DNA of 53,507 bases, from the NCBI GenBank assembly GCA_944325545.1, contig CALVAM010000015.1, positions 1 to 53,507 on the forward strand. Reading direction: 5' to 3'. The stretch comes from Candidatus Gastranaerophilales bacterium. GTDB lineage: Bacteria; Cyanobacteriota; Vampirovibrionia; Gastranaerophilales; Gastranaerophilaceae. Numbering within the stretch: position 1 is the stretch's first letter; each line of letters begins with the position of its first letter. A program made the translations under genes and the position numbers. The notes beneath the pieces were generated by a model. It saw only the letters and a program-made list of their open reading frames with translations. It searched no databases and was not told the origin of the DNA. Positions 8,268 through 16,808 of this stretch are shown piece after piece.

Positions 8268-8636
8268 ATGATACAACAAGAAACAAGACTAGTAGTAGCA
8301 GATAATACAGGTGCTAAAGAATTATTAGTTATCCGTGTAATGGGTAGCTCTAATAAAAAGTTTGCTGCTGTAGGTGATGTTGTAGTTGCTACTGTTAAGG
8401 ATGCTACTCCTAATATGACAGTAAAAAAATCTGAAGTTGTTAAAGCTGTTATCGTTAGAACTAAACACGATATTAAACGTGCTGACGGTTCAGTTATCAG
8501 ATTTGATGAAAATGCAGCTGTAATTATCAACAAAGATGGCAACCCACGTGGTACACGTGTTTTCGGACCTGTAGCAAGAGAATTAAGAGACAAAAACTTT
8601 ATGAAGATTGTGTCTCTTGCACCGGAAGTAATATAG
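8268..8636 (+). CDS. rplN: 50S ribosomal protein L14
   Basis: L14 forms inter-subunit bridges B5 and B8. The product has 122 residues, exactly the family length, starting [19 protein letters not shown]. The signatures [17 protein letters not shown] and [16 protein letters not shown] are intact. AAAAGGAAAAG precedes the ATG. Confidence 0.97.
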   Translation: MIQQETRLVVADNTGAKELLVIRVMGSSNKKFAAVGDVVVATVKDATPNMTVKKSEVVKAVIVRTKHDIKRADGSVIRFDENAAVIINKDGNPRGTRVFGPVARELRDKNFMKIVSLAPEVI

Positions 8637-8649
8637 TAGGAGCCGTAAA

Positions 8650-8985
8650 ATGACAGATAATAATAAAAAATTGCATGTAAAAACTGGTGATAGAGTTATC
8701 ATCACTGCAGGCAAAGATAAAGGAAAAACTGGTAATATTAAAAAATCAATGCCAAAAGAATCTAAGGTGATTGTTGAAGGCGTTAATATGATTACTAAGG
8801 CTACTAAAGCTAATCCAGCGTATGGTATTCAAGGTGGATTAATCAAGAAGGAAGCTCCTATTGATTCTTCTAACGTTATGATCGTATGCCCTAGCTGCGA
8901 AAAGCCTACCAGAATTAAACACGCAGAAGTGGACGGTAAAAAAGTTCGCGTTTGCAAAAAATGTGGTGAACAATTAGACGCTTAA
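8650..8985 (+). CDS. rplX: 50S ribosomal protein L24 with a C-terminal CxxC pair
   Basis: L24 is an assembly initiator that contacts the start of 23S rRNA. The product has 111 residues. A KOW motif is visible at about residues 11-30 (GDRVIITAGKDKGKTG). The C-terminal half carries CPSC and CKKC, a zinc-ribbon-like pair found in many bacterial L24 proteins. AGGAG stands 6 nt before the ATG, 13 bp after rplN. Confidence 0.95.
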   Translation: MTDNNKKLHVKTGDRVIITAGKDKGKTGNIKKSMPKESKVIVEGVNMITKATKANPAYGIQGGLIKKEAPIDSSNVMIVCPSCEKPTRIKHAEVDGKKVRVCKKCGEQLDA

Positions 8986-9055
8986 CATAGATTTGTTTTC
9001 GAATCTTCGAAATTTTATCTGATGTTGATATCGTCTTAGTAGAAGGAAAAGAAAA

Positions 9056-9613
9056 ATGACAAGAACAAAAAGCTTAAAAGCAAAATATGATGAAGAAGTA
9101 AAATCAGCTTTGAAAGAAAAATTTGGTTATAAAAATGATATGATGATTCCTAAACTTCATAAAATCGTTTTAAACATGGGAGTTGGTGAAGCTTCTCATA
9201 ATTCAAAAATAGCTGAATCTATTCAAGCTCAGTTAACTAAAATAGCAGGACAAAAAGCTTTGGTTACTAAAGCTAAAAAATCTATTGCTTCTTATAAATT
9301 AAGAGAAGGAATGCCTGTTGGTGCTATGGTTACTCTACGTGGTGAAAGAATGTATGATTTCTTACAAAAGTTAATCTGCGTTGTTCTTCCTCGTATTCGT
9401 GACTTTAGAGGTGTGTCTGCTAAGAGTTTTGATGGCAGAGGTAATTATACTTTAGGGCTTAAAGAACAAGCTTTATTCCCTGAAATCACTTATGAAGAAG
9501 TAGATTTAGTTAAAGGTATGAACGTTTCTGTTATCACTACAGCTAACACTGATGATGAAGCTAGAGAATTATTAAGACTTTTAGGTATGCCTTTTAAAGG
9601 TATGAAAGCTTAG
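9056..9613 (+). CDS. rplE: 50S ribosomal protein L5
   Basis: L5 binds 5S rRNA and contacts P-site tRNA. The product has 185 residues. Family motifs include [15 protein letters not shown], the central LRIRDFRG-type segment ([20 protein letters not shown]) and [21 protein letters not shown] precedes the ATG. Confidence 0.96.
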   Translation: MTRTKSLKAKYDEEVKSALKEKFGYKNDMMIPKLHKIVLNMGVGEASHNSKIAESIQAQLTKIAGQKALVTKAKKSIASYKLREGMPVGAMVTLRGERMYDFLQKLICVVLPRIRDFRGVSAKSFDGRGNYTLGLKEQALFPEITYEEVDLVKGMNVSVITTANTDDEARELLRLLGMPFKGMKA

Positions 9614-9694
9614 TAATCTGTAAATCTAACGTAGATGGATTTTTTAATCCCGATTATGTTAAAATTAATTTAGAAATTAGTAAAGGAGAAAATC

Positions 9695-9901
9695 ATGGCT
9701 AAAAAAGCGATGATAAACAAAGAACTAAGACGCGAAGAATTAGCTGCTAAAGGTAAATATCCAAAAGTAAGACTACATAATAGATGCAGTATTTGTGGCA
9801 GACCTCACGGTTTTCACAGAGATTTCGGTCTTTGCAGAATTTGTTTAAGAAAAATGGCTCACCAAGGTGTTTTACCTGGTGTTACTAAAGCAAGCTGGTA
9901 G
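9695..9901 (+). CDS. rpsZ: 30S ribosomal protein S14, zinc-binding type
   Basis: S14 completes the 30S head near S3 and S10. This copy has four cysteines as CSIC and CRIC with [11 protein letters not shown] between them, so it belongs to the zinc-binding type, and it ends [12 protein letters not shown]. At 68 residues it is slightly longer than the usual 61-residue zinc form but far shorter than the ~100-residue zinc-free form typical of Cyanobacteria. AAAGGAG precedes the ATG. It ends the long cluster; rpsH, its usual next neighbour, is at 581. Confidence 0.95.
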   Translation: MAKKAMINKELRREELAAKGKYPKVRLHNRCSICGRPHGFHRDFGLCRICLRKMAHQGVLPGVTKASW

Positions 9902-10021
9902 GGGTAAATATAGCTTTGGCCTAAGGCTTTAGGTATATAATCTCTTAATTACGACTATATCTGTCAAGCGGGATGGGCTTTGACTGTATAAGACCAATTT
10001 GCTTGAATTAATAAATAATTA

Positions 10022-10053
10022 AAAAAGTAACTCTTGTTCGAGTTACTTTTTAT
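10022..10053. terminator. bidirectional terminator between rpsZ and the lipoprotein gene
   Basis: GTAACTC (10027-10033) pairs with GAGTTAC (10040-10046), flanked by an A-run on the left and T-runs on the right. The genes on both sides converge on it, so it probably serves both. The 120 bp between rpsZ and this stem hold no ORF. Confidence 0.85.
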
Positions 10054-10064
10054 TTTTAAAAATT

Positions 10065-10472
10065 TTATTTTATGTAAAAATCATTTAATGCTAATGGGTG
10101 TTGAAAATCATCATGTGAAAAGACTTGCATTACATAACGTCCTTTTTCATAGAATGTGAAGTAATTGGTATGATAGTATCTTTCATCTTTCATTAGTCTA
10201 TAGTCTTTAGTCCTTACAACTTCATTACCACCCCAGGGAGCGTTATCTGTCATTTTAAATATTTGTACTCTAATAAATTCAGTATTCATTTTTTTAGGGG
10301 CGATAAATAAATAATAAACTCTTGCTCCTTCATTAAATACTTTTGAATTTTTCAAGGCATTTTCTTTTGTAATGGGCTGAGTATTAAATAAGACAATCCC
10401 TCTTTCAAATGTACAGGCCGTGAAAATTATCAATGTGAATATTATAAGAGCAATACTTTTTAAAATTTTCAA
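10065..10472 (-). CDS. small lipoprotein of unknown function
   Basis: The 135-residue product starts with a signal peptide that ends in a lipobox-like FTAC (Cys20), so it should be lipid-anchored. The mature part is polar with no domain I recognise. The start is a TTG at 10472 with AAGGAATAATC just upstream; no better ATG is near. It lies 10 bp after the TPR gene on the same strand, so the two are almost surely one operon. Its stop is close to the shared terminator at 10022-10053. Confidence 0.75.
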   Translation of the reverse strand: MKILKSIALIIFTLIIFTACTFERGIVLFNTQPITKENALKNSKVFNEGARVYYLFIAPKKMNTEFIRVQIFKMTDNAPWGGNEVVRTKDYRLMKDERYYHTNYFTFYEKGRYVMQVFSHDDFQHPLALNDFYIK

Positions 10473-10482
10473 AGATTATTCC

Positions 10483-12489
10483 TTAATTATTTTCTAGTTG
10501 CTTTATTTTTTGTTTTACTGTATTAAGCATTTTTTCATCTGTTTCAATTCCAGAATATAAATAATAGTATTCCAAGGCTTTATCCGTGTCATTTTTTTGT
10601 TCATATGCCAAACCTAATGAGTAATATGCATATGGAAAGTTCGGCGTCAGTGATATTACTTTTTCAAAACATTGTATACATTCTTCATAATTTTTTTGGT
10701 TTGCAAGGATTAATCCTTTATTAAAATAGGCATCGGTGTTTTTAGAATCTATAGTTAATAATTTATCGTAGAAATCTATAGCTTTTGTATTATTTCCCAA
10801 AATTTTGTAGGTGTTTGCTATTTTAAGCAGTGTACTACTATCTCCTGGTTTATACACTATTGCCTTTGTGTAATAGTCGATTGCGTCATTATATTTTTTT
10901 GCATTAAAGCTTTCATCGGCTTTCTTTATTAATTCTTCATAGCTTAAAGGTGTAAAGCTTTGATTTTGTTTTGTTTGTAATGTTTCTTCTGGATTGTTGC
11001 CGGTAGATGTTGATTTTAATTTATTTCTTAAATCTTTGAGAGCAATATTATAATCTCTGTTACCTGGTGCTAATAATACTGCTTTTTCATAATTTGTCAG
11101 TGCTATTTTCATACAACCAAGTCTTTCATTCGCTTGTGCATATCCAAAATATGCAGAGGCTTCTTTGTTATTTATTTCAATCGCGTCTTCAAAAAATAAA
11201 ATGGCTTGTCCATAATCTGCTTTTGAATATAAGTCATATCCATATGCGATTGATGCTGCAGCTAGGTTTTGTGAAAGTCGTTCATTTGGTTGTTTATTTA
11301 ATAATTCTTTATAAAGTTCTATTGCTGCAACATAATTATTCATTGCATGTAATGTCAATGCTTTATTTGCGATTAATTCATAATTATCAGGCTCTGATTT
11401 TATTGCTAAATCATAGTATTTTAAAGCGTTTGTATAATCTTGTTTTTTATGATAGCAAAGTGCAAGTTCCTTTTTTGTTTCATTGTTTGATGGGTCTTTT
11501 GAATACGATTTCTCAAAATAAAATAGTGCTAAGTCATTATTATTAAGTTTTTTGTATACTAGACCAAGATTTCTATATGCATCAGCATCATCAGGAAAAG
11601 CGACTAAGTATTCTTTGTATTGATCAATAGCTTCTTCATTTTTGTCCATATTACCAAGTAAGTTTGCATAATCAAATTTTAAACCGGTTAGCTTTGGATT
11701 GATTTCAAATAATTTTTGATATGTTTTTAATGCGTTTTCATTTTCTTCCATATTTTGGTATGAAAGTGCTAATTTTGCTAATATAACTTCATCGTCAGCA
11801 TTATTTTCTAACGCTTTTTCTAAAATTTCAGAAGCTGCTTGATATTGTTTTGTATCATATAAAGCCATTCCGTAATTTGTATAATCTTTAAAAGCGGATG
11901 GATATTTTTTATAAATATCAGAATATATTTCACATGCTTTTTCCGGTTGGTTAGATGCGTAATACACATTTGCAAGATTTTCACTAGCTTCTTGATGTTC
12001 CGGATATGAACTTAAAAATGTATTATAATTATCTATTGCATTTTTATAATTTTTACGAAAGTATTCGATATTTGCTAAATTAAGATAATTATACTTGTAT
12101 TCAGGATAAATTTGCTGGGCTTGCATGAAAGAATTATATGCATTTTCGTAATCTCCAATCGTCTGTAAAATATTCCCCATGCTTATATATATAAAGGCAT
12201 CATTTGGTCGAAGTTTAATAGCTTTTTTATACGCCCCTAAAGCATCTTCATAACGTCCGATATCTGAATAAAGCCCTGCAATTTTGGTATATAGCATTGC
12301 ATCATCACCATTTATTGAGATGGCTTTTTGTATTAAATTTATTGCATTTAGATAATCACTTCTGTATTCATAATTACAAGCTTGTTGATATAATGCGTGT
12401 GCTTCTTTTGTCATCTTTGCTTCTATCTGATTTGTTGACATAGAAACTACTATTACTAAGATCGATACTAATAAATATTTTTTTCTCAT
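10483..12489 (-). CDS. secreted or periplasmic TPR-repeat protein
   Basis: The 668-residue product has an N-terminal signal segment (about residues 1-24, cleavage likely after IEA) and then tetratricopeptide repeats over nearly the whole length. Repeating 34-residue units with the pattern YxxLGxxYxxxGxYxxAIxxYxKAIxLxP are plain. A low-complexity linker near residues 490-510 splits the repeats into two blocks. TPR arrays are protein-binding scaffolds and no enzymatic domain is visible. It begins an operon with the lipoprotein gene at 10472. The ATG has AAGGG upstream. An extended -10, TGATAGAAT, lies at 12511-12519. Confidence 0.85.
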   Translation of the reverse strand: MRKKYLLVSILVIVVSMSTNQIEAKMTKEAHALYQQACNYEYRSDYLNAINLIQKAISINGDDAMLYTKIAGLYSDIGRYEDALGAYKKAIKLRPNDAFIYISMGNILQTIGDYENAYNSFMQAQQIYPEYKYNYLNLANIEYFRKNYKNAIDNYNTFLSSYPEHQEASENLANVYYASNQPEKACEIYSDIYKKYPSAFKDYTNYGMALYDTKQYQAASEILEKALENNADDEVILAKLALSYQNMEENENALKTYQKLFEINPKLTGLKFDYANLLGNMDKNEEAIDQYKEYLVAFPDDADAYRNLGLVYKKLNNNDLALFYFEKSYSKDPSNNETKKELALCYHKKQDYTNALKYYDLAIKSEPDNYELIANKALTLHAMNNYVAAIELYKELLNKQPNERLSQNLAAASIAYGYDLYSKADYGQAILFFEDAIEINNKEASAYFGYAQANERLGCMKIALTNYEKAVLLAPGNRDYNIALKDLRNKLKSTSTGNNPEETLQTKQNQSFTPLSYEELIKKADESFNAKKYNDAIDYYTKAIVYKPGDSSTLLKIANTYKILGNNTKAIDFYDKLLTIDSKNTDAYFNKGLILANQKNYEECIQCFEKVISLTPNFPYAYYSLGLAYEQKNDTDKALEYYYLYSGIETDEKMLNTVKQKIKQLENN

Positions 12490-12510
12490 AAATATAAGCC
12501 CTTCATCTTT

Positions 12511-12519
12511 ATTCTATCA
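12511..12519 (-). promoter_or_regulatory. extended -10 of the TPR/lipoprotein operon
   Basis: Read leftward the sequence is TGATAGAAT, an extended -10 of the kind seen several times in this window. Here about 20 nt and a Shine-Dalgarno AAGGG separate it from the ATG, so this mRNA has a normal short leader. No -35 is visible. Confidence 0.4.
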
Positions 12520-12646
12520 AAAAAATATCCTTATTTCTTATATTTTAAACTTATGTAACAAAATGTAAAGATAAATTCTTTGATTGAAATTCGTAAATTT
12601 TTATTTACTTTATATATATGTAGACGATAATAAAAGGATGATTAAG

Positions 12647-13006
12647 ATGTTAACTTTAACTACTGATGATAATAAATCAACATGTTTTAAATTCATTGGA
12701 GCAGATGTTACTCCAAAGGCAACTCATTTAATTTCAGATAATACAAGTTTGATTTGTTCTGCTTCAGATGCAAGTGTTGATACTTGCAGTTTTTATTCCG
12801 GTCCTAGCGATGCAACTATTATGAATTTTGCACAAAGTTGTGAAACAAGCGGTTCGATTGCTTATACAGGAGCAGGTGAATCTTGTGGTTCTATTGCATA
12901 CGTAGGAGGCGGAGAATCTTGCGGTTCTATTGCTTCAGCATCTGTTGGATCATTCTCTTCTGGTAGTGTTTCTTCTTTCAGCGGTGGATGTAGTTATTCT
13001 TGTTAG
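12647..13006 (+). CDS. Cys/Ser/Gly-rich repeat protein of unknown function
   Basis: The 119-residue product has no signal peptide and no domain I know. It has eight cysteines, and its C-terminal half is almost entirely Gly, Ser, Ala, Cys and Tyr. Two tandem 12-residue units, GSIAYTGAGESC and GSIAYVGGGESC, are followed by a partial third unit and a C-terminal run ending CSYSC. AAAAGG lies about 9 nt before the ATG at 12647; the frame is open from 12584, but the earlier starts lack a good site. It has its own terminator and is monocistronic. It could be a structural or cell-surface protein or a peptide precursor modified at cysteine; I cannot choose. Confidence 0.7.
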   Translation: MLTLTTDDNKSTCFKFIGADVTPKATHLISDNTSLICSASDASVDTCSFYSGPSDATIMNFAQSCETSGSIAYTGAGESCGSIAYVGGGESCGSIASASVGSFSSGSVSSFSGGCSYSC

Positions 13007-13029
13007 TAGTTTTATTATAAAATTTTTTA

Positions 13030-13052
13030 GGTCGACTTTATGTCGACTTTTT
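13030..13052 (+). terminator. intrinsic terminator after the Cys-rich gene
   Basis: GTCGAC (13031-13036) and GTCGAC (13042-13047) form a 6-bp stem with the loop TTTAT, followed by five T. It separates the Cys-rich gene from pilT. Confidence 0.75.
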
Positions 13053-13107
13053 GCGTGTTATTGTCAAATTTGATTAATAATGATACCATTAATTCAGGAG
13101 ATTTTGT

Positions 13108-14205
13108 ATGGAAGAGAAATTTAATATAATTCATTTTTTGAAAAGTGCGGTAGCTCTTGGAGCTTCTGATGAACATTTAAAAGTAGGACAAGCTCCATAT
13201 ATTAGAAAAAATGGGTTTATAAAAAAGACGAATGCTTCTGTCTTAACAAAAGAAGATATTGATAATGCAATTCTTGAAATTGCACCTACGGCTATAAGGG
13301 ATGAAATTTTGACGTTGTGCGATGTTGATTTTATGTTTGAAATAAAGGGATGCTCAAGGTTTAGAATTAACTATAATAGACAAGTTGGGCTTCCCGCTCT
13401 CGTTATTAGAAATATTCCTTATAATATTTCTAATTTGTCTGAATTATCCTTGCCATCAATTTTAAAAAAGTTTATTGAATATAAAAATGGTATAATTTTG
13501 GTTACAGGACCTACAGGGTGCGGAAAGTCTACTACTATAGCGGCTTTAATTAATCAGATTAATATGAATTATTCTAAGCATGTTATTACTATTGAAGATC
13601 CTATAGAATATATTTTTGAATGTAAAAATAGTATTGTTTCTCAAAGACAAATAGGGGTTGATACGAAGAATTTTTCAGATGGTTTAAAATATGCTCTTAG
13701 ACAAGACCCTGATGTTATTTTTATTGGTGAAATACGTGATAAAGAAACGATGGATGCTGCTTTAAAAGCTTCTGAAACCGGTCATTTAGTACTTTCTACT
13801 TTGCATACGAATGATGCTGTGCAAACAATTAATAGAATTGTGAATATGTATGAAGAAGCTAATAGGCATCTGATTAGAAAACAGTTAAGTGAAACTTTGA
13901 GGGCTACGATTGCTCAAAAACTTATTTATTCTGAAAGTAAAGATGTTCGGTATCCGGCTTGTGAAATTATGGTTGTAACGCCTACTGTTAAGGATTATTT
14001 GGTTAAGGATAATACGGAGGAAATTTATTCTCTTTTAAGGGAAAATAATATTGATGACATGATTTCTTTAAATACTTCTTTAGCTATTTTGGTAGAAAAC
14101 GGTTTGATTTCTCAAGAAGAAGCTATTGAAAATTCTAATGATAAGAATGAATTAGAAAAGATTTTTAGAGGAGCTTATTTAGGGACCAAGGCTTATTATG
14201 AATAA
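13108..14205 (+). CDS. pilT: PilT-type secretion/retraction ATPase
   Basis: PilT-family hexameric ATPases depolymerise type IV pili at the inner membrane. The 365-residue product has the N-terminal GASDEHLKVGQ motif, Walker A GPTGCGKS (134-141), a Walker B with GEIRD (about 202-211) and the His box around STLHTNDA (230-237). The length is typical of PilT and it lacks the extra N-terminal domain of PilB. The strictly conserved C-terminal AIRNLIRE motif of PilT is not obvious, so another retraction-type paralogue is possible. It overlaps recO by 8 bp. Prepilin-like genes occur at 41434, but no pilus assembly genes are adjacent. AGGAG precedes the ATG. Confidence 0.85.
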   Translation: MEEKFNIIHFLKSAVALGASDEHLKVGQAPYIRKNGFIKKTNASVLTKEDIDNAILEIAPTAIRDEILTLCDVDFMFEIKGCSRFRINYNRQVGLPALVIRNIPYNISNLSELSLPSILKKFIEYKNGIILVTGPTGCGKSTTIAALINQINMNYSKHVITIEDPIEYIFECKNSIVSQRQIGVDTKNFSDGLKYALRQDPDVIFIGEIRDKETMDAALKASETGHLVLSTLHTNDAVQTINRIVNMYEEANRHLIRKQLSETLRATIAQKLIYSESKDVRYPACEIMVVTPTVKDYLVKDNTEEIYSLLRENNIDDMISLNTSLAILVENGLISQEEAIENSNDKNELEKIFRGAYLGTKAYYE

Positions 14206-14962
14206 TTATGTAACCGAAGCTATTAATTTGAAATCTTATAATTTGAATGATGCTGATAAAATTATTCTTATGTATTCTAAGGACAATGGGCTTATTAAGG
14301 GGGTTGCAAAAGGTATTAAAAAGCCTAAAAGTAAGTTGGGAGCAAGAATGGATTTGTTGGTCGCAAATACTTTGCAAATATTAAAAGGGCGATCTATGGA
14401 TACCATTTTGCAAGCTCAAACTGTTAATCATTTTAGAAAAACTCGTGAAAATTATGATAAATTGATGCTTTCTTCTTATATTTCCGAAATTATTGTTAAT
14501 TTGGGTGAAGGTTCTGAAAATGCTTCTGAAGAAATTTATGATTTATTGTTTAAAGCTTTGAATAAAATTTCAAATGCTTCTGATAAAAAAGAAATGCTAA
14601 TTGCTACAATAAAATTTCAATTAAAAATATTATTAATTTTGGGTTTTTGCGTAGAATTAGATAGTTGTTTATGCTGTAGAGAACAGGTCTTAGATGAAGA
14701 AATGTATTTTTCTTCTTCAATGGGAGGGATTGTTTGTAAGGAGTGTAATGAACATTTAGGTATAAAATTAAAAATGCATTATAAAATAAGAGATTTTTTA
14801 CAAGCAATGCTGCAGTTTGATTTTGATTTTGAGAGTGATTATGATAGAAAAGCTAATGAAAAAGTTTGTCAGGTTTGTTTTGATCTTTTAGATGAGTATA
14901 TTAAAACTCATACTAATAAAAAGCAAAAATCTGTTAAATTGGTTAAGGAATGTTTGGTATGA
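14198..14962 (+). CDS. recO: DNA repair protein RecO
   Basis: RecO works with RecR and RecF to load RecA at gaps coated with single-strand binding protein. The 254-residue product has the N-terminal OB-fold segment (INLKSYNLNDADKIILMYSK) and a C-terminal zinc-finger pair, CLCC and CKEC, as in many RecO proteins. It overlaps pilT by 8 bp upstream and the gatD start by 4 bp downstream (ATGA), so it sits in a translationally coupled trio. Confidence 0.88.
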   Translation: MNNYVTEAINLKSYNLNDADKIILMYSKDNGLIKGVAKGIKKPKSKLGARMDLLVANTLQILKGRSMDTILQAQTVNHFRKTRENYDKLMLSSYISEIIVNLGEGSENASEEIYDLLFKALNKISNASDKKEMLIATIKFQLKILLILGFCVELDSCLCCREQVLDEEMYFSSSMGGIVCKECNEHLGIKLKMHYKIRDFLQAMLQFDFDFESDYDRKANEKVCQVCFDLLDEYIKTHTNKKQKSVKLVKECLV

Positions 14963-15663
14963 AAACGATTAAGTTAGCTCATTTATATCCTAAATTGCTA
15001 AATATATATGGTGATATTGGTAATGTTATTACATTAAAAAAAAGATGTGAATGGCGAGGTATATATTTAGAAATTAATGAAATAAATATTGGAGATTTAA
15101 TACCTGAAAGTGATATTTATTTTATTGGCGGAGGACAGGATAAACAGCAAGTTGAAGTAGCCAAAGAACTAATTAAATATAAAGATTTCTTACAAGAACA
15201 AAGGGATAGGATGGCTGTTTTTCTTGGTATTTGCGGAGGATATCAATTATTTGGACATTATTATCAACCTAAAGATGCTGAAAAAATTCAAGGAATAGGC
15301 TTGTTAGATGCGTATACTGTAGCAGGAGATAAAAGGTTTATAGGAAATGTTACTGTAAAAACAGAATATGTTGAACCGAATACTTTGGTAGGTTTTGAAA
15401 ATCATAGTGGATTGACTTTTTTACAAGGTGACACTTTACCTTTAGGAAATGTATCTGTAGGATTTGGTAATAATGGGAAAGATGGAACTGAAGGTGCAAG
15501 ATATAAAAATGTTTTTGGAACATATTTGCACGGGTCATTTTTACCTAAAAATCCTCATTTCGCTGATTATTTAATAGAGTTGGCTCTAGGTACAAAGCCT
15601 GATGAGATAACTAGTGATATAGAATTTAAAACTCATAATTCTCTTATAAATAAAAAATATTAG
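14959..15663 (+). CDS. gatD: lipid II isoglutaminyl synthase glutaminase subunit GatD
   Basis: GatD with MurT amidates the D-Glu of lipid II to D-iso-Gln, supplying ammonia from glutamine. The 234-residue product is a class I amidotransferase of the CobB/CobQ type: a nucleophile Cys92 in FLGICGGYQ and His191 in GTYLHGS. Its start KLAHLYPKLLNIYGDIGN is typical of GatD. I use the ATG at 14959 because it overlaps the recO stop (ATGA) and AAGGA stands at the right distance; the ATG at 14950 is too close to that site. MurT, usually adjacent, is not in the window. Confidence 0.85.
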   Translation: MKTIKLAHLYPKLLNIYGDIGNVITLKKRCEWRGIYLEINEINIGDLIPESDIYFIGGGQDKQQVEVAKELIKYKDFLQEQRDRMAVFLGICGGYQLFGHYYQPKDAEKIQGIGLLDAYTVAGDKRFIGNVTVKTEYVEPNTLVGFENHSGLTFLQGDTLPLGNVSVGFGNNGKDGTEGARYKNVFGTYLHGSFLPKNPHFADYLIELALGTKPDEITSDIEFKTHNSLINKKY

Positions 15664-16748
15664 TAAGTATTTGTGTAAATTGAGATTAAGTTAAGAGCCT
15701 TACTTAAGTTGGACGCACAATATCCTAATCTAACAAAACCTTCCATTTCAAAAGTTTCACCCGGAAGCAGTGCTACACCCGTTTGTTTTAGTAAATTATA
15801 ACAGTATTTTTTAGATGAGATTTCTTGGTTATATTTTAATAAAACTGTAGTGCCTCCTGTAGGTAAAACACAAGTGAAATTAGGGTTTGCGTTTAACCAA
15901 AGTTTTAAGATGTCTAAGTTGTTTTTTAGTATCTTAAAATTTCTATTTTCAATTTCGTCTTTATTTTTTAAGGCAACTGTAGCAAAGTAATCATCTAAAA
16001 TACTAATGCTAATAGTATTATATTGTCTTTGATGATTTATTTCATTTATCAAATCTTCTCTTGCAACAATCCAACCTACTCTTAAACCCGGTAGAGAATA
16101 AGTTTTTGACATGCTTCCAACAGAAATACCTTTATCATAAATGTCCACAACAGATACAGAATAAGGATTACCATATAAATTCAAACCTCTGTAAACTTCG
16201 TCCGATAATATCCAAAAATTGTATTTTTTAGCTAGATCTACAATTTCTGCTAACATCTGGTTTGGAATTACACTTCCTGTCGGATTATTTGGGTTGTTTA
16301 AGCATAATACTTTTGTCTTAGAAGAAAGTATTTTTTCTAATTCTTGTATGTTAGGAAGCCAATTGTTCTCTTCTTTTAAGAAATATAACTTAACATTGCA
16401 GCCTAAAGCTTCGGGAATTGAGTAGTGCTGCTGGTAGGTTGGAACTATTGAAACTACTTCATCCCCTTTTTCTAATAAAGAAAGAAATACCAGTTGATTA
16501 GCTCCTATTGCACCATGTGTGGTTGTAATATTATAAATTTCTTGATTTGTATATAGTTTTTTTATTTCTTCTCTTAATTCTTTTGAACCTTTAATTTCAC
16601 CATAATTTAAACATTTATTAAAGATTTCCTTATCGTATTTTAATTCATTTATACAAAGTGGTGCTATGCAAGTTGTTGTTAAATCATACTTAGCAGATGT
16701 TGTATAGTTATTCATCCATTCTTCAACTTTAAAATTTGCGATTTTCAT
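15660..16748 (-). CDS. class I/II PLP-dependent aminotransferase, substrate unknown
   Basis: The 362-residue product has the fold type I aminotransferase signatures: NNPNNPTG (151-158), DEVY (183-186) and the PLP lysine Lys215 in GSMSKTYSLPGLR. The start IANFKVEEWMN resembles a group that includes capreomycidine synthase-like enzymes, but that does not fix the substrate. Its end overlaps the gatD end by 4 bp in convergent orientation. There is no Shine-Dalgarno sequence; an extended -10 lies only 6 nt before the ATG, so the mRNA may be leaderless. Confidence 0.88.
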   Translation of the reverse strand: MKIANFKVEEWMNNYTTSAKYDLTTTCIAPLCINELKYDKEIFNKCLNYGEIKGSKELREEIKKLYTNQEIYNITTTHGAIGANQLVFLSLLEKGDEVVSIVPTYQQHYSIPEALGCNVKLYFLKEENNWLPNIQELEKILSSKTKVLCLNNPNNPTGSVIPNQMLAEIVDLAKKYNFWILSDEVYRGLNLYGNPYSVSVVDIYDKGISVGSMSKTYSLPGLRVGWIVAREDLINEINHQRQYNTISISILDDYFATVALKNKDEIENRNFKILKNNLDILKLWLNANPNFTCVLPTGGTTVLLKYNQEISSKKYCYNLLKQTGVALLPGETFEMEGFVRLGYCASNLSKALNLISIYTNTY

Positions 16749-16754
16749 AAAAAT

Positions 16755-16763
16755 ATACTAGCA
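16755..16763 (-). promoter_or_regulatory. extended -10 directly before the aminotransferase start
   Basis: Read leftward: TGCTAGTAT, then six bases, then the ATG at 16748. With the normal distance from -10 to the transcription start, transcription would begin at or within a base or two of the ATG. No Shine-Dalgarno is present. Confidence 0.5.
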
Positions 16764-16791
16764 TAAAATATTTGTATAAATTATTAATTTC

Positions 16792-16800
16792 TGCTAACAT
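16792..16800 (+). promoter_or_regulatory. extended -10 directly before the serpin-like gene
   Basis: TGCTAACAT is followed by eight bases and the ATG at 16809, with no Shine-Dalgarno sequence. It is divergent from, and about 30 bp away from, the matching element of the aminotransferase. Confidence 0.45.
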
Positions 16801-16808
16801 TATGTATT

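Noticed and set aside
11067-11546. 159-codon rightward ORF inside the TPR gene
   Set aside because: Leu/His/Tyr-rich antisense shadow of the TPR repeats; no ribosome binding site.
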